From the NCBI GenBank assembly GCA_035079385.1, contig JAVHKY010000001.1:1955001-2019000 (forward strand): 64,000 nucleotides of DNA, given 5' to 3'. The stretch is from Aspidiotus rigidus. Lineage: Eukaryota; Arthropoda; Insecta; Hemiptera; Diaspididae. Positions 22,786 through 33,200 of this stretch are shown one piece after another. Positions within the stretch are counted from its first letter, which is position 1, and the number at the start of each line of letters is the position of its first letter. Under the pieces are notes generated by a model that was not told the DNA's origin, ran no database searches, and saw only the letters and a list, made by a program, of their open reading frames with translations. The translations under genes and the position numbers were made by a program.

Positions 22786-24766
22786 TCAATCCAAAAATAT
22801 ATTCTGGACCCCGGAGATTCTATACAGGAGGTACATAGAAAATGCACTTGTGAACAATATAACTGATGCGGCGACTGTACTCAATTGAAGACTGCTGAAC
22901 AGATCATTCATACTAAAACCACCGGTATTCCTCGTCGTACTTTGTAAACGATGAAACGGCTTCTGGTACGTTTTTGAACTTCTTGGAACACCCGTAGATT
23001 TATCTATTGGAACGGCATCGTTCTTGTAATTAACAGTTGTAGTTTTATTTTCTTTCATCTTTTTTGACGTAGTGGTACCTTCAATCTCCGGCCATTCTCG
23101 GAAGACTGTAGAACTGTACTTCGTGATGGCTGATGTTTTGGATAATGAACCGATTTTAGATGAATACAGAGACGAAACCGAGGAAATGCCCTTTTCCCTG
23201 GAACTGTTGGCCTTGGTCGTTGGAAACTGAGAGGAAAGATGAGGCGTTGAATTCTGGGTGTATCGAGTGGTAGAATTCATAACTTTTGTAACAGCTTTAT
23301 CAATAGACGATTTGAGTGGAGATCTAGGGGAATTGGTATTAGATACAGACACAGCAGTCGAAGTGATTTTAGATACATACGGAGCCGAAATGGTCTTAGA
23401 TACAGCAGTTGCAGACGTAGGCAAAGTGGTCCTAAATACATATGGAGCCAAAACGGTCCGAGATACAGGAGTAGCATATTTAACTGCAGACGGCGTAGAC
23501 ATGATTTTAAATGCAGCTGTTGCATATTTTAGAGAAGACGGAGCCGATGAGCCAATACGTGAATTTTGTAAGGATTGCGAAGCAGGAGTCGTCGAAAGTG
23601 TAACCTTTCTGCTGCCTTCGAGTGGGATACGACCAGATTTCGTTGCATTTACATTCGATTGGATGGCGGAATTTTTTTGAAGTGCGGTTTGGGTTCCACT
23701 CGCTGGCTTTGAATGGACACCTGAAGAGGTAATCGATCGTCCTAAATTTGTAGAAGGCGAATTAGTTTTCTTTGCCGCATTTGTATCTGTCGCAGAAATC
23801 CTCGACGCCACCTCAGTAGATTTGGAAAAGCCGGTAGAAGATTGATCGACAGATCCGCCACCGTCGAGTTGTTGTTCCATGTTTGGCAGCTGAGTGATGA
23901 AAGCAGATAAAGCTGGATGTTCATTCTTCAAATGGAGCACGTCTAAAATAGATTTTGGCGTATTTTTGAAGAAGACCATAGGTTTTCCAATTAGTACATT
24001 ACTCGAGTGTAGAGGGCCTTTTTTCCAGGATGAATCAGTCCCGTTAACTGTTGAGCACGAACAACATCCAATCGATGAAGCCATTCTTACGATTGGACCA
24101 TTTAAAAGAGAGGACGAGGTAGTGGTATCATCATTGGAATTGGAGGCTATGTTGGGATACTCACGCTTTGAACGAACTGTGAGAGGTTTAGCAGCAACTG
24201 ATATTTCAGAATAATTTTTCGTAGCCGGACGTTCTACAATAGATTCTACTCCATTTGGTATGCCTGTGTGAGGAATCGTGGTTGACGGTTCAGTCCGGGT
24301 GATTTTCGAATAATTCTCCAGAACGGGTCGTTCTACATTATATTCCATTCGATATTGGTCTTCAGTACTTCGTTCGACATTCATAATAGAGGGTTCCAAA
24401 GGACGACGCATAATTTCGACGTCGTCATTTTTAGATAATGAGGTAGGACGATCAGGATTTTGAAATTCGTACTCGAAGAAATATTCGGTGTCGACTGTTT
24501 TCATTTTATGAGACGGAGCATCCGCGGACCGAGTTAACGACCAATTATAATTAAACGAATCAGATACTGGTACTGAAAATAACAGACAATCGTGACCATG
24601 CGAACGTTTACAACAGAATTTTCCTTCTGAGGAAGAATGTTTTGAAATGAGGCTGACGTAACTTACTGGGTACAGTGACAGGTGCTAGAGCTACATCAGG
24701 TACGAATATTGGTAATGATTTCACCATTTTCAATACGAGCACCACAAATGAAAACGATAATAACAT
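22786..24766 (-). CDS. Two-exon gene: Ser/Thr-rich single-pass membrane protein, 628 residues
   Basis: Exon 1 (24766-24667) encodes MLLSFSFVVLVLKMVKSL and continues to DVALAPVTVP, a hydrophobic signal-peptide-like start. The donor is CCCA|GTAAGT. A 94-bp intron ends TGTTATTTTCAG. Exon 2 (24572-22786) joins in matching phase and reads IPVSDSFNYNWSL, then the long open frame to the TGA at 22786. The protein is very rich in Ser, Thr and Pro, with many N-x-S/T sites, a small Cys cluster (CCSCS, about residue 200), and degenerate repeats around TPSAVKYATPVS / SAPYVSKITS (about residues 380-440). Near the C-terminus LSTVAASVILFTSAFSMYLL is a membrane helix followed by a ~13-residue tail. I infer a mucin-like type I surface protein; the family is not recognised. 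In exon 1, the frame upstream of the ATG is open for about 45 more codons, so an upstream start or exon is possible. Confidence 0.75.
24573..24666 (-). other. Intron of the 628-residue gene
   Basis: 94-bp intron with donor GTAAGTTACG and acceptor TCTGTTATTTTCAG. Phase 1 on both sides. Confidence 0.75.
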
Positions 24767-25679
24767 GTTAAGAATATCATTCTCAATTCCATGATAAGAA
24801 AATTTTAAACAGTTTTCAAAGTTGATATCAAATTTTAGGAACGCTGCAACTTTAGCGACATTATTTTGTACGAATGCTACTGGTGTCAGGCAACCGTTAA
24901 TTTCTCATCGACGGTAAGAATTACATGCACTAATTGGTAGGATCAATATTTTTATAATAGCCTATACTCTAAAATCACGAGTTAATATAATGCTACCTTC
25001 CACGAAACTCTGATCAATATGTTTTTCACTTTTTTTTTTTTTAATAGGAACCATTTCTCTTCCGTCCCCACCTCAAACTCAGAAAGATAGGTTATTGATG
25101 CGTGCTGACACTGACAATAAGAAAATATTGTAAATCGTCTTCCTTCAACGAAATGTTTTATCGACGGTTAAATCCTCGGAAATTACGGGTAGCAAATTTT
25201 GATTTGAAGCAGCGCAAATATGAAATAGAAGTTGTCTGACAATGAACAGTTCAATCCTACTAGTACAGTCGATAAAGACACAAAAAAAGTCAAACTATGC
25301 ATTTTGGGTGCAAGTTCTGAATTTGATAGAAATGTCTCAGGTTCCATGTCTTTAATAAAGATATACGAGAAGTGGACGCCCCTCACTGCATAGCTCACGG
25401 AGCTGTGGCACTCCCCCTAAAATCAGTTTTTCATCAACATCGCGAGTCGTGTCAGGCCTAGAGAAGAACTTTCTACAGTGCACGAAAAATGTTACCCGTG
25501 AAATTTCCTACAAAATAGACCATTGTCACTGTTGCCCAAGAAAGTTCATTCAAGTAGTCGAAAATCCTTACCCTGAAATCTGAAGTTGTTCGGTCGTTCA
25601 TAAGATCAACTAGATGGAGGTTCACATAATATTTGATGGAGTTTCGTCTGTGACCTCTGCACTGATGACTGGTATGTCA

Positions 25680-26010
25680 GGAGAGAGGGGAGTACCCACG
25701 TATCCCAATCCTTCTCGCCTTCATCAATGACTTTGACAAAGAACTCGTCCACAGCATTAACAAACCGTTCAACCATAGAGAAAATTTGTCATCAGTTATT
25801 ATGGATAAAAATGAATGCACTACGAATAGTATATTACGCTGTAGGGGAACGAGGAAAGCGATTGCTAGACAAGCGCTTTGGCGATATGAGCCACAAAGAG
25901 GGCCGCCATGCAGCGCAAGTTTCATCCATGCCGACTATGGCTATCCTTCAAAAAGAGGGCAGAACATTCAGACTAGGCAATTGTGAAAAAGGCTGTCATC
26001 AGTAGTTTGA
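25680..26010 (+). pseudogene. Possible RT relic inside X1
   Basis: A plus-strand frame reads PILLAFINDFDKEL, resembling the block after the GVPQGS motif of non-LTR reverse transcriptases, followed by unassigned sequence and, after a stop near 25984, KKAVISSLIYP. Too short and broken for a clade call. Confidence 0.35.
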
Positions 26011-26257
26011 TCTACCCATAAGCGTACGTGCACTTAGCTAGCATTTTTATAAGACTAAGAAACTTAGAAACGCAATAAGAGATATGTACCAACTAAACCT
26101 AAAAATCTGAAGTTACTTGTATCCCATTCACAGCATTCGTTTCCAGAAATCATTGGTCCACATATCTATTAGTATCTGATTGAACAATCAGGTATCATCT
26201 ATTGAAAAGGGTTTTTTTCAATTGTACAAATCTATCCGTACTTTATTAGTTGCTTTT

Positions 26258-26295
26258 ACAATAATATTTTCGGGTGTTATCACATCATCAGTTGT
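26258..26295 (-). ncRNA. Hammerhead-ribozyme motif of PLE1
   Basis: On the minus strand, downstream of the PLE1 ORF: helix I 5' strand ACAA; core CTGATGA; T; helix II GTG-loop ATAA-CAC; CC; GAA; helix III as a loopless palindrome AATATT; H17 = A; helix I 3' strand TTGT. The core bases and the A15.1-U16.1 pair are present. Helix II is short and imperfect. Hammerheads with minimal helix III in Penelope-like elements are established knowledge; activity here is inferred. Confidence 0.65.
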
Positions 26296-26531
26296 GTTGC
26301 TACTGGAGAACAAGACCTTAACCATGAGTTTTTATAGTATGACACTGTGATCTTATTGGCTATAACAATGCTGTGTTGTGATTGGTTCACATCTTAGAAT
26401 CTTATTCTTAGAATAATATGACATGGTGTTCTTATTGGCTAAAACATACTGCTTTGTGATTGGTTCAATCTATTGTCCAAATTCTGCGTTTCTATTGGTG
26501 GATTTCTGCCGTCTCATTGGTTGGTTCCGTT

Positions 26532-28019
26532 CTACTTCTCTCGTCCAATCACTAGGCCGAATAATTTTTCGCTGTCAAATGTGATTACATTGTTTAAGAG
26601 ACAGGCTTTCTTCCTCTTGGCTTTTGCAATCTCCATTTGTTCCCAGAGTTTTCTTCTCTTCGTGCGATTCTCTACATGTATGACTTCAAATATTCCCTCT
26701 CCATCGTGGTTTTCCTCATTACAGTGTTTCCCAAACAGTGACTTGCCATCTTCTTTCTCCCTCGACGTTTTGTGCTCCTTTCTCCTGATCTCAAACTTTC
26801 TCCCAGTCTCACCAATGTAGATTCCCTCGCACTGTTCACAACTGAGCTTGTACACTCCGCTCAAACTTTCCTTGTCCTTTTGTTCCGTCTGGTCATTGCT
26901 GATTCTCTTCACCATGGGTTGGTTATTCTGGATACCCACATTCACATCGTAGCCATTGAACGCCTTTATCACCTTGTTTGTGTACTTTCCTATATATGTT
27001 ATTGATCCGGAGTACTTTCTCACTATGCTATCATGGGTTCCTTTCTTTAATTCAATTTTCCCAACGACTCCCTCCACCACACATCTGCGGTAGCCATTGG
27101 CTTCTGCGATCTGCTTTACTATCTCGATCTCTTTCCTCTTCTCTTCGTTGTTCTTGAGGATAGAAATTGCGCGATAGCAGTAGTTCTGGATTGCCGCTAA
27201 CTTGTGCCTGGGGTGGTGTTAGGAGCCATTTGGGATGATGGTGTCAGTATGCGTCCGCTTCCTGTAGATTTTGTATTCTATCCTATTGTTCTCCATTGTA
27301 AGTGTAAGGTTCAAATAGTTGATGGTCTCATTGCCTTTTTCCACTGTGAATTTGATGCTCTCATTCATCGCGTTCATTTCTGAAAGGAATAGATCCACCT
27401 GTCTATCAGTGCCTGACCACACAATTAGGATATCATCTACATATCTGGCCCAGTGTTTGATCGAGTTTCTGAACTTGCTGCCCTTCAATATCTTGTTTTC
27501 CATATCATTCATGAATATCTCCGCCAGTATTGGTGACAGCGGTGATCCCATCGCAAGTCCCCTTTCCTGACTGTAGAACCTGTTATTAAAGCGGCAGTAG
27601 TTCTAGCTCAAGATCTCTGCCACTATGTTCACGTACTTCGGCCCATCGGGGTTCCCATGGTATCTGTTGTTTTTGAGCAGAGTGAGAAGTTCCTCCTTCG
27701 GTATGGTACCAAACATATTTGCCACATCAAAGGATATCAGCTTGTCGTTATTCTTGATTTCCAACTTGTCCAGTTGCTGAATCAGCTCTCCGTTGTTTCT
27801 GATACTTCGTCTGGGTGCAAACTGGTAGTTTTCTTTCAGGAATGTGGCTACGATCTTCGCTATTTTGTAGCATGGTGATTGAATGCTATTGACCAGGGGT
27901 GGACGGTTCGCTTTGTGGAGTTTTACAAGCCCCTTGAGTTTTGGTGCAACCGGGTTCATCTCAAGCGTCCTTCCATTGCCGGGTACATTGTTCCGTTTCA
28001 ACACTGCTTTCAGGTCATC
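26532..28019 (-). pseudogene. PLE1 reverse transcriptase with GIY-YIG endonuclease
   Basis: Single frame with two in-frame stops (27603-27605 and 27219-27221) and no frameshift. It begins in DDLKAVLKRNN because the 5' end is truncated. Reverse transcriptase blocks in order: KLKGLVKLHK with RPLV-like PPLVNS; motif A SFDVANMFGTIP; MGSPLSPILAEIFMNDME; the catalytic YVDDI (WARYVDDILIVWSG) near 27430; a thumb-side block INYLNLTL. A linker with KLAAIQNYCYRAISI follows. The C-terminal GIY-YIG nuclease reads GVYKLSCEQC, then YIGETGRKFEIRRKEH, then HCNEENHDG, with the Cys and His residues of the zinc-finger-like insert typical of Penelope-group enzymes. The role is target-primed reverse transcription of its own RNA. 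The stops make this copy non-autonomous, but it is little diverged. Confidence 0.9.
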
Positions 28020-28020
28020 T

Positions 28021-28046
28021 TGGTATCACACCCGAAAGTACTATTG
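28021..28046 (+). ncRNA. Truncated hammerhead motif in the inverted PLE1 end
   Basis: The inverted terminal copy retains CACACCC, GAA, a different palindrome AGTACT, A, and TTGT, but lacks CTGATGA. Its helix III differs from the other end at two positions that pair with each other. Confidence 0.5.
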
Positions 28047-28147
28047 TAAAAGTAAGTAATAAAGTAGATTTGTACAATTGAAAAGAAACCCTTTTCAATA
28101 TTAGTGCTCTACTTACACCTCACTCACTCATTATGAGTTCCGATAAA

Positions 28148-28440
28148 AGGTATCATCTACATATCTAACCCAGTGTTCGAGCGAGTTTCTGAACTTGCTG
28201 CTTTTCGATATCCCCTTTCCTGCGTCACTCAGTCATAAATATCTCCGCCAGTATTGGTGGAAGCGGTGTTCCTTTCGGTAGTCCTTCATCCTAACTGTAG
28301 AACTTGTTAATGAATCAGCAGGAGTACCGGTCCACGATCTCCTCCACTATTTTAACGTACTCCAGTCCGTCAGGATTTCCAAAGCTATCTGTTGTTTTCT
28401 ACCAGGGTGAAAAGTTCCTCTTTTGATACGGTGCCAAAAA
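28148..28440 (-). pseudogene. Old PLE1-related RT relic inside X1
   Basis: Minus-strand sequence parallel to the YVDD-to-MGSPLSP region of PLE1 (GGTATCATCTACATATC for the YVDDI end, AATATCTCCGCCAGTATTGG for the AEIF block), diverged and with gaps. The equivalent relic in X2 is at 50835-51130, so it was part of X before PLE1 inserted. Confidence 0.75.
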
Positions 28441-28829
28441 TATGTTTGAGCAGTGAGTGTATGAGCCTGTCTCGCCTCAACGCTGTAGAGCACAAAGTAG
28501 ATCACGGAATAAACTCTATTCTATTGGACGAAGATGATGACGATGACTTTCTTCCCGACTCAAGATAATGATGCAGATGACGACTCAGAGGATGTACAGG
28601 AGTCGAGAGAACAATGAAGACCCCTCCCAACCTATAAGACCTTAGTGAGTCGGCCGACTGGGCGCGCACAACTGCTCTTGTCAAAAACGAAGTAGGATAG
28701 GTAGGGCATACAACAGAATGTCACTGGATATCGACACCACATGGGTCAGTTTATTCATCATTCAAGTTGTAAATACTGGTATATAGTAAATATTACTCGT
28801 ACATGTAGATGGCCTAATATGAAATACAT

Positions 28830-28920
28830 TATCATTATTCCCACCCCGTAGGTGCAGAGTAGGGTATCATAAAAAAAAAAACAACAACAACAACAACAAC
28901 AACAACAAAAAGAAAGAAAG
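28830..28920. repeat. (CAA)n / A-rich microsatellite
   Basis: A-run and eight or so ACA triplets at 28871-28910. The equivalent place in X2 holds a (TC)n tract (53485-53561), so each copy has expanded a different simple repeat. Confidence 0.85.
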
Positions 28921-29329
28921 AATGTGAACATGCGTTATCATTAATTTAAAAAGAATGAATATTGAGCGCGTTTTCTATGAATTAGGCAATTAGAACTTCA
29001 AAAAATTCGCGAAGACTACTTAAGTGAACTTTCTAGGGTAAGAGTTAGATTTAAGCTTTCAGTGACAATAGTCTATTTTGTAGGGAATTTCACGAGAAAC
29101 ATTTTTTGTGCAGAACTTTTTCTCTAGGCCTAACAGAACTCGAGATGTTGACGAAGAACTGATTCAGGGAACAAGAACGTGCCACAACTCCGTGAGCCAT
29201 GCAGCGAGGGGTCTCGACTTTTAGGATGTTATTTCAGATACCAAACTTGAAACATTTCTGTCAAATCTAGAACTTGCACCCAAAATGTGATGACCTATGT
29301 TCTTATCGACTGCACTATACCTCGAAAGG

Positions 29330-30280
29330 CTTCGGTCACACTGCGAAATACTGCATAACGTGCACGTTCTAAGACAAATTTAAAGGAAGGGCTAAGCTCT
29401 CGACCTACCTAGAGAGAGACTAAACTCTTTACAAAAGAGGCAAATGCGCGAGAAAATCATTCACCTCCTCAATATCGCTATTTTAAAATTCTTGAAACCT
29501 TAGAATGGGTCATAAACTTCTGAATCAGTTGATAAAAATTTTCTTATACGTATCTCCTCAAGAATATAATTTAAAAATTACTTACCGATCAACAATTTTT
29601 CCGAATGATATTTCGACTGCCTGGAAACCTAGAAAAGGGAAAATGAATCACCATTAATTACTAAATTAAGCAAATCGAATGTTATTATTTGATATTTTAA
29701 ATACCGAAAAAGGAAATACCCAATCAGAAAAAATTTGATAAATTTTTTTTTGGTAAAATGAATGGTAAGAATCTTGGAATGACGTGGACAGCATTTGGCC
29801 ATCTGCCTACCCTGAGCCGTAGCCGCTGAGTCCAACTCCCGAATGAAACAATTTCAAAAGATTTCAGACTTGGAAACCGGAAACTAACACACCAGGAAAA
29901 TGTTGGATTAAGTAAAAAGTTCTTGAGAATTTAGATGGTGTACAACATTCAGTAACTCTAAGAAAGAAGAGTATTCGACAACTTGAAATAAACCCGTCAA
30001 AGAAACGGAACAATTGTAGAACCCGGGGGCGTCCAATACAGTTTATAAATACCTCTACCAAATCCAAATCTCTCACAAAACTTCTCACGCGAAATATATC
30101 TGGGTATTCCAAGAATTGCACAAAGTTTTCCTATCACTCTCGATTACGCATTCGCTTCAAAGACATTCAACGACGGTTATAAAGATCGTTTTAGCGAGAG
30201 ATAGGCTGCGGTTAAAAAACGCGATGCGAGAAGCATTATTGAAAAATATGCTATAAATTAGCGAAAGTAAATGGAAGAAA
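29330..30280. other. No confident exon; possible downstream part of the large gene
   Basis: A minus-strand frame at 29864-30135 reads ENFVQFLEYPDIFRVRSF and INCIGRPRVLQLF and would join exon 4 in phase 0 at an AG near 30136, but the upstream tract is purine-rich and no good donor is visible. I leave it unassigned. The rest is AT-rich. Confidence 0.3.
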
Positions 30281-30287
30281 ATATTAC

Positions 30288-33200
30288 CTTATTTGCGCTA
30301 TTGCAACGATTGGACGGTAAGCCGCGTTTCATTAACAGTGGAACGCTGGAAGATTTGCCCGCGAGTTCGCGATTCATCACATCAACGAGTTCCAGACCGA
30401 GAGTCAATGACGTAGCTGACGGCGACGGTAGCGTTTCGCGTGAACTTTCCGGACTTAGCGAACAAGAAGCAAGCTGCAAACATTTAGGTCGAGGAACGCG
30501 AAAAATGGTTAAATCTGGATCGCTAGACGATTCGGCATTCCCTACATTGCTGGTACAATGGTCGACGACTGAATGAGACGAAATAGATTTTCTCGTCGCA
30601 GATTCCAATTTCCCATTCTGGCGACGACGTAACTTTTCCCAGATTTCTTTGCGGCCATTTTTTTGAATATTCGAAGCTTAACAGGCACAAAACATGACAA
30701 AATTAGTGTACATGCGAAAGATCCATCTTCAATGTGGATATTAGGAGTAATTTATTTAACTTTAAAAAAATCAAAAAGTACGTCATTATACAAGTGGGTA
30801 CAGTGGCACTAACACAAGTTGCGGAGGTTTTAATGTTGTACTCGACTTGCGGGCCATGTAGCGTTTCAATTTGTTGAGTTTCCGTCACTCGCGCTCCGCT
30901 AGTAACGGGAAACCTTCGTAACTCGCATAATCCCCGCTTCATACCGGCTCGTATTATAACAGTCAAAAGAAATTTCGTAAGAAAGTTCACGAAGAAAACT
31001 AATCAAGATAAAACACGAATCGAAACGACGAAAAACGTAGAAAGTTTTACCCTTTTTTTTAAAGAGCTAAGATTCAGGACCTCAGACGTGATGAGTGGTC
31101 ACTGAACCATTCCGCCATCGAGGTGAGTAACGATCAGATAATTTTCGCCATTAATCTTTTGGTATGCCACAATCTGATTCACTGTTGGCAAATGTACCCG
31201 CAACAGACTTCCTTTGAGCATAGTGCCTCCCATGAGAAATCGGAACAAAAATCATCATGTTACTAATTGCAAACAGGAAATATTTCTTATAGGCCTAGTC
31301 ATCGCTTTTTCGAAACAGAATTTTCATTCCTTAACAATTTTTCATTTTGGATTAAAAACATGACGATCTTTGCTTTGCATGTACTTCTTATGGAAGCCAT
31401 TATACTGAAAGGGAATATTTCGGGTGCTTGTACCAATAGTGGTAAAAAATTCGGTCCGTAAACTTTATTCCAAGACTAATAGAAATAGAGAAATTGCAGA
31501 CTTACATTTATTATATTTATTGTGACGCGGAGGGGATGCCGTTCCGATACCCGACTCGGGTTCATCTTTTGTCGGAGTCGAGTCGCTCGAGCTGTCTCCG
31601 AGTCTACGTGAATCTTCTGTTGACGAAGCCGTCGACGAGTGATCATCTTCCGAGCAATCGGAAATCCACGTAAAACTCGAAGATCTCGAATCAGTAGGCG
31701 AGGTTTGCGTTCCCGCATCAGCAACGATTTGCTTGGATTTGTGTTGAATTTGACTGACGCAGCACTTGTTCGACGTATACACCTGTAATTTGATAAAAAG
31801 ATAGTTCTAAAATGTAGCGCATCTATTTTAGAAACAATAACTATCTATTATATTTGGACCGCCCGATGAACTACTCTTCGACTCAAAACCGACGTCGATT
31901 TTGAGTCGATTTAGTTTCGTCCAATGTCGACCGCTCCTTTCTACCAACGACTCATTGTCAACGTCAAAATTGAGTCCTTCCGGTATTATGAATAGATATA
32001 GGCCCATAGTCGACATCGCTTTTGGGTCGATAATACGTCATTCGTCGATAAAATACTTGCAATGGACAATAACATCGCGCCGATAAATTCTGGCTGAAAA
32101 TTGATGTTGAAATTGCGTCGATTTGACCATTGTAGCACTGGATTAACATACTTATAATTTTCAATGGTCCTCATTAAACAATTATGCACATTCTGTCTGC
32201 TAGTAGCGAATAGAATGCCATAATAGGGTGACTGCTGTGCATCGATTCTAGATCGACGTCGATTTAAGGTCGATTTGAAATCGACCAGCATAGAACCATC
32301 AGTGGACTTGAAATCAATTAAACAGACTAGTCGATAACAGGTCAACAGAAAAATATGAAGAAGTTGACCACAAAGCGACGAAGATTTGAAGTCTTGGATG
32401 GTCACTTCTTCTTCAGGATGCAATTCTGTGAATTTTTCCTGATCTTTCAAGGTTTTCAAGACAGCAGATTTGTAATTTATCTCTCGATATTTTGTAGAAT
32501 AAACAGTAAAAAGACAAAGTCTTCTTTATGAGACATGAATTCTGTTTCATCAAAGAAATTCCCTGACTTTTTTTATATTCATCAAATTCCCTGACCTTTC
32601 CCTGAATTTTCCAGGTTTTATGAAATTCCCTGACCTTCACCGGTTTTTTAGTTTTACCAGAAACTGGCCACAAAATTGCCAAGAACTGTAAATCGCCTTC
32701 AAATCCACGCAACAGGGCAGTTTAATTTCAGACTGACAGAAAAATTAAGAGAAGTTGACTTCATTTCAACATTATGTCGACGGGGGGTCGATTTTAACAA
32801 TATATCGACCCAATTTTCAGCCGTCGACGAAGTAAATTTTCGGTCAATTTAACGCCAATTATTGGTCGACACTCGTAGTCAACCAAAAATCGACGGTCAA
32901 CATGATTAATCGGGAGGCCAGCGTTAGTATCGCGCAAAACGATAATGGGACAGTCAATGAGCTTGCGGGAGCTTTCCTCGAATCAATCGAGATCAACTCT
33001 GCAAATTTTGTTCTCTCAATTTTTCCGCTAGGTAGTTTCGTCTTGAGACGACGCAATCAACATTCCCGTTTTCAATTTTAACAGAGAACCTGTTTTGTCG
33101 GGGAGTTTTCTGGAAAAAATATCCGTCGGACGGCCGGCGACCTGAAGGTCGTATCACATATAGCATGGAGATCGAGATTTCAACAGGGAACCTGTTCTAT

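Larger units (their letters stand above)
26202..28147 (-). mobile_element. PLE1: Penelope-like retroelement, 5'-truncated, recent
   Basis: A ~1.95-kb insertion flanked by the 12-base duplication AGGTATCATCTA (26190-26201 and 28148-28159); the homologous site in X2 (50835-50850) carries one copy without the insert. Coding is on the minus strand from about 28019 to 26532. The two ends carry the same ~80-base sequence (TCAATTGTACAAATCTA and CTTTCGGGTGT) in opposite orientation, a capped truncated 5' end as often seen in this group. A hammerhead-ribozyme motif lies downstream of the ORF at 26258-26295. Two in-frame stops are the only damage in the coding part. Confidence 0.88.
25255..29327. mobile_element. 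Composite element X1 with ~270-bp inverted ends
   Basis: 25255-25540 is the diverged reverse complement of 29060-29327 (landmarks CAGTCGATAA, CATTTTGGGTGCAAGTTCT, CCTCACTGCAT and ACGGAGCTGT). The same ends bound X2 at 50528-53935. Inside are a relic RT segment (25680-26010), a young PLE1 insertion (26202-28147), an older PLE relic (28148-28440) and a non-coding block shared with X2 (28480-29050, including GATGATGACGATGACTTTC). No protein of its own is intact, so the mechanism of mobility is unknown. Confidence 0.65.

Noticed and set aside
23258..24214. Plus-strand frames of 106-140 codons opposite the 628-residue gene
   Set aside because: Antisense shadows of exon 2; the minus frame is far longer and splice-supported.
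29864..30135. Possible fifth exon of the large gene (ENFVQFLEYPDIF...)
   Set aside because: Phase fits exon 4, but the acceptor lacks a pyrimidine tract and no credible donor follows; left as unassigned.
30271..30576. 101-codon plus-strand frame
   Set aside because: Antisense of exon 4 of the large gene, which has matching phases and splice sites.
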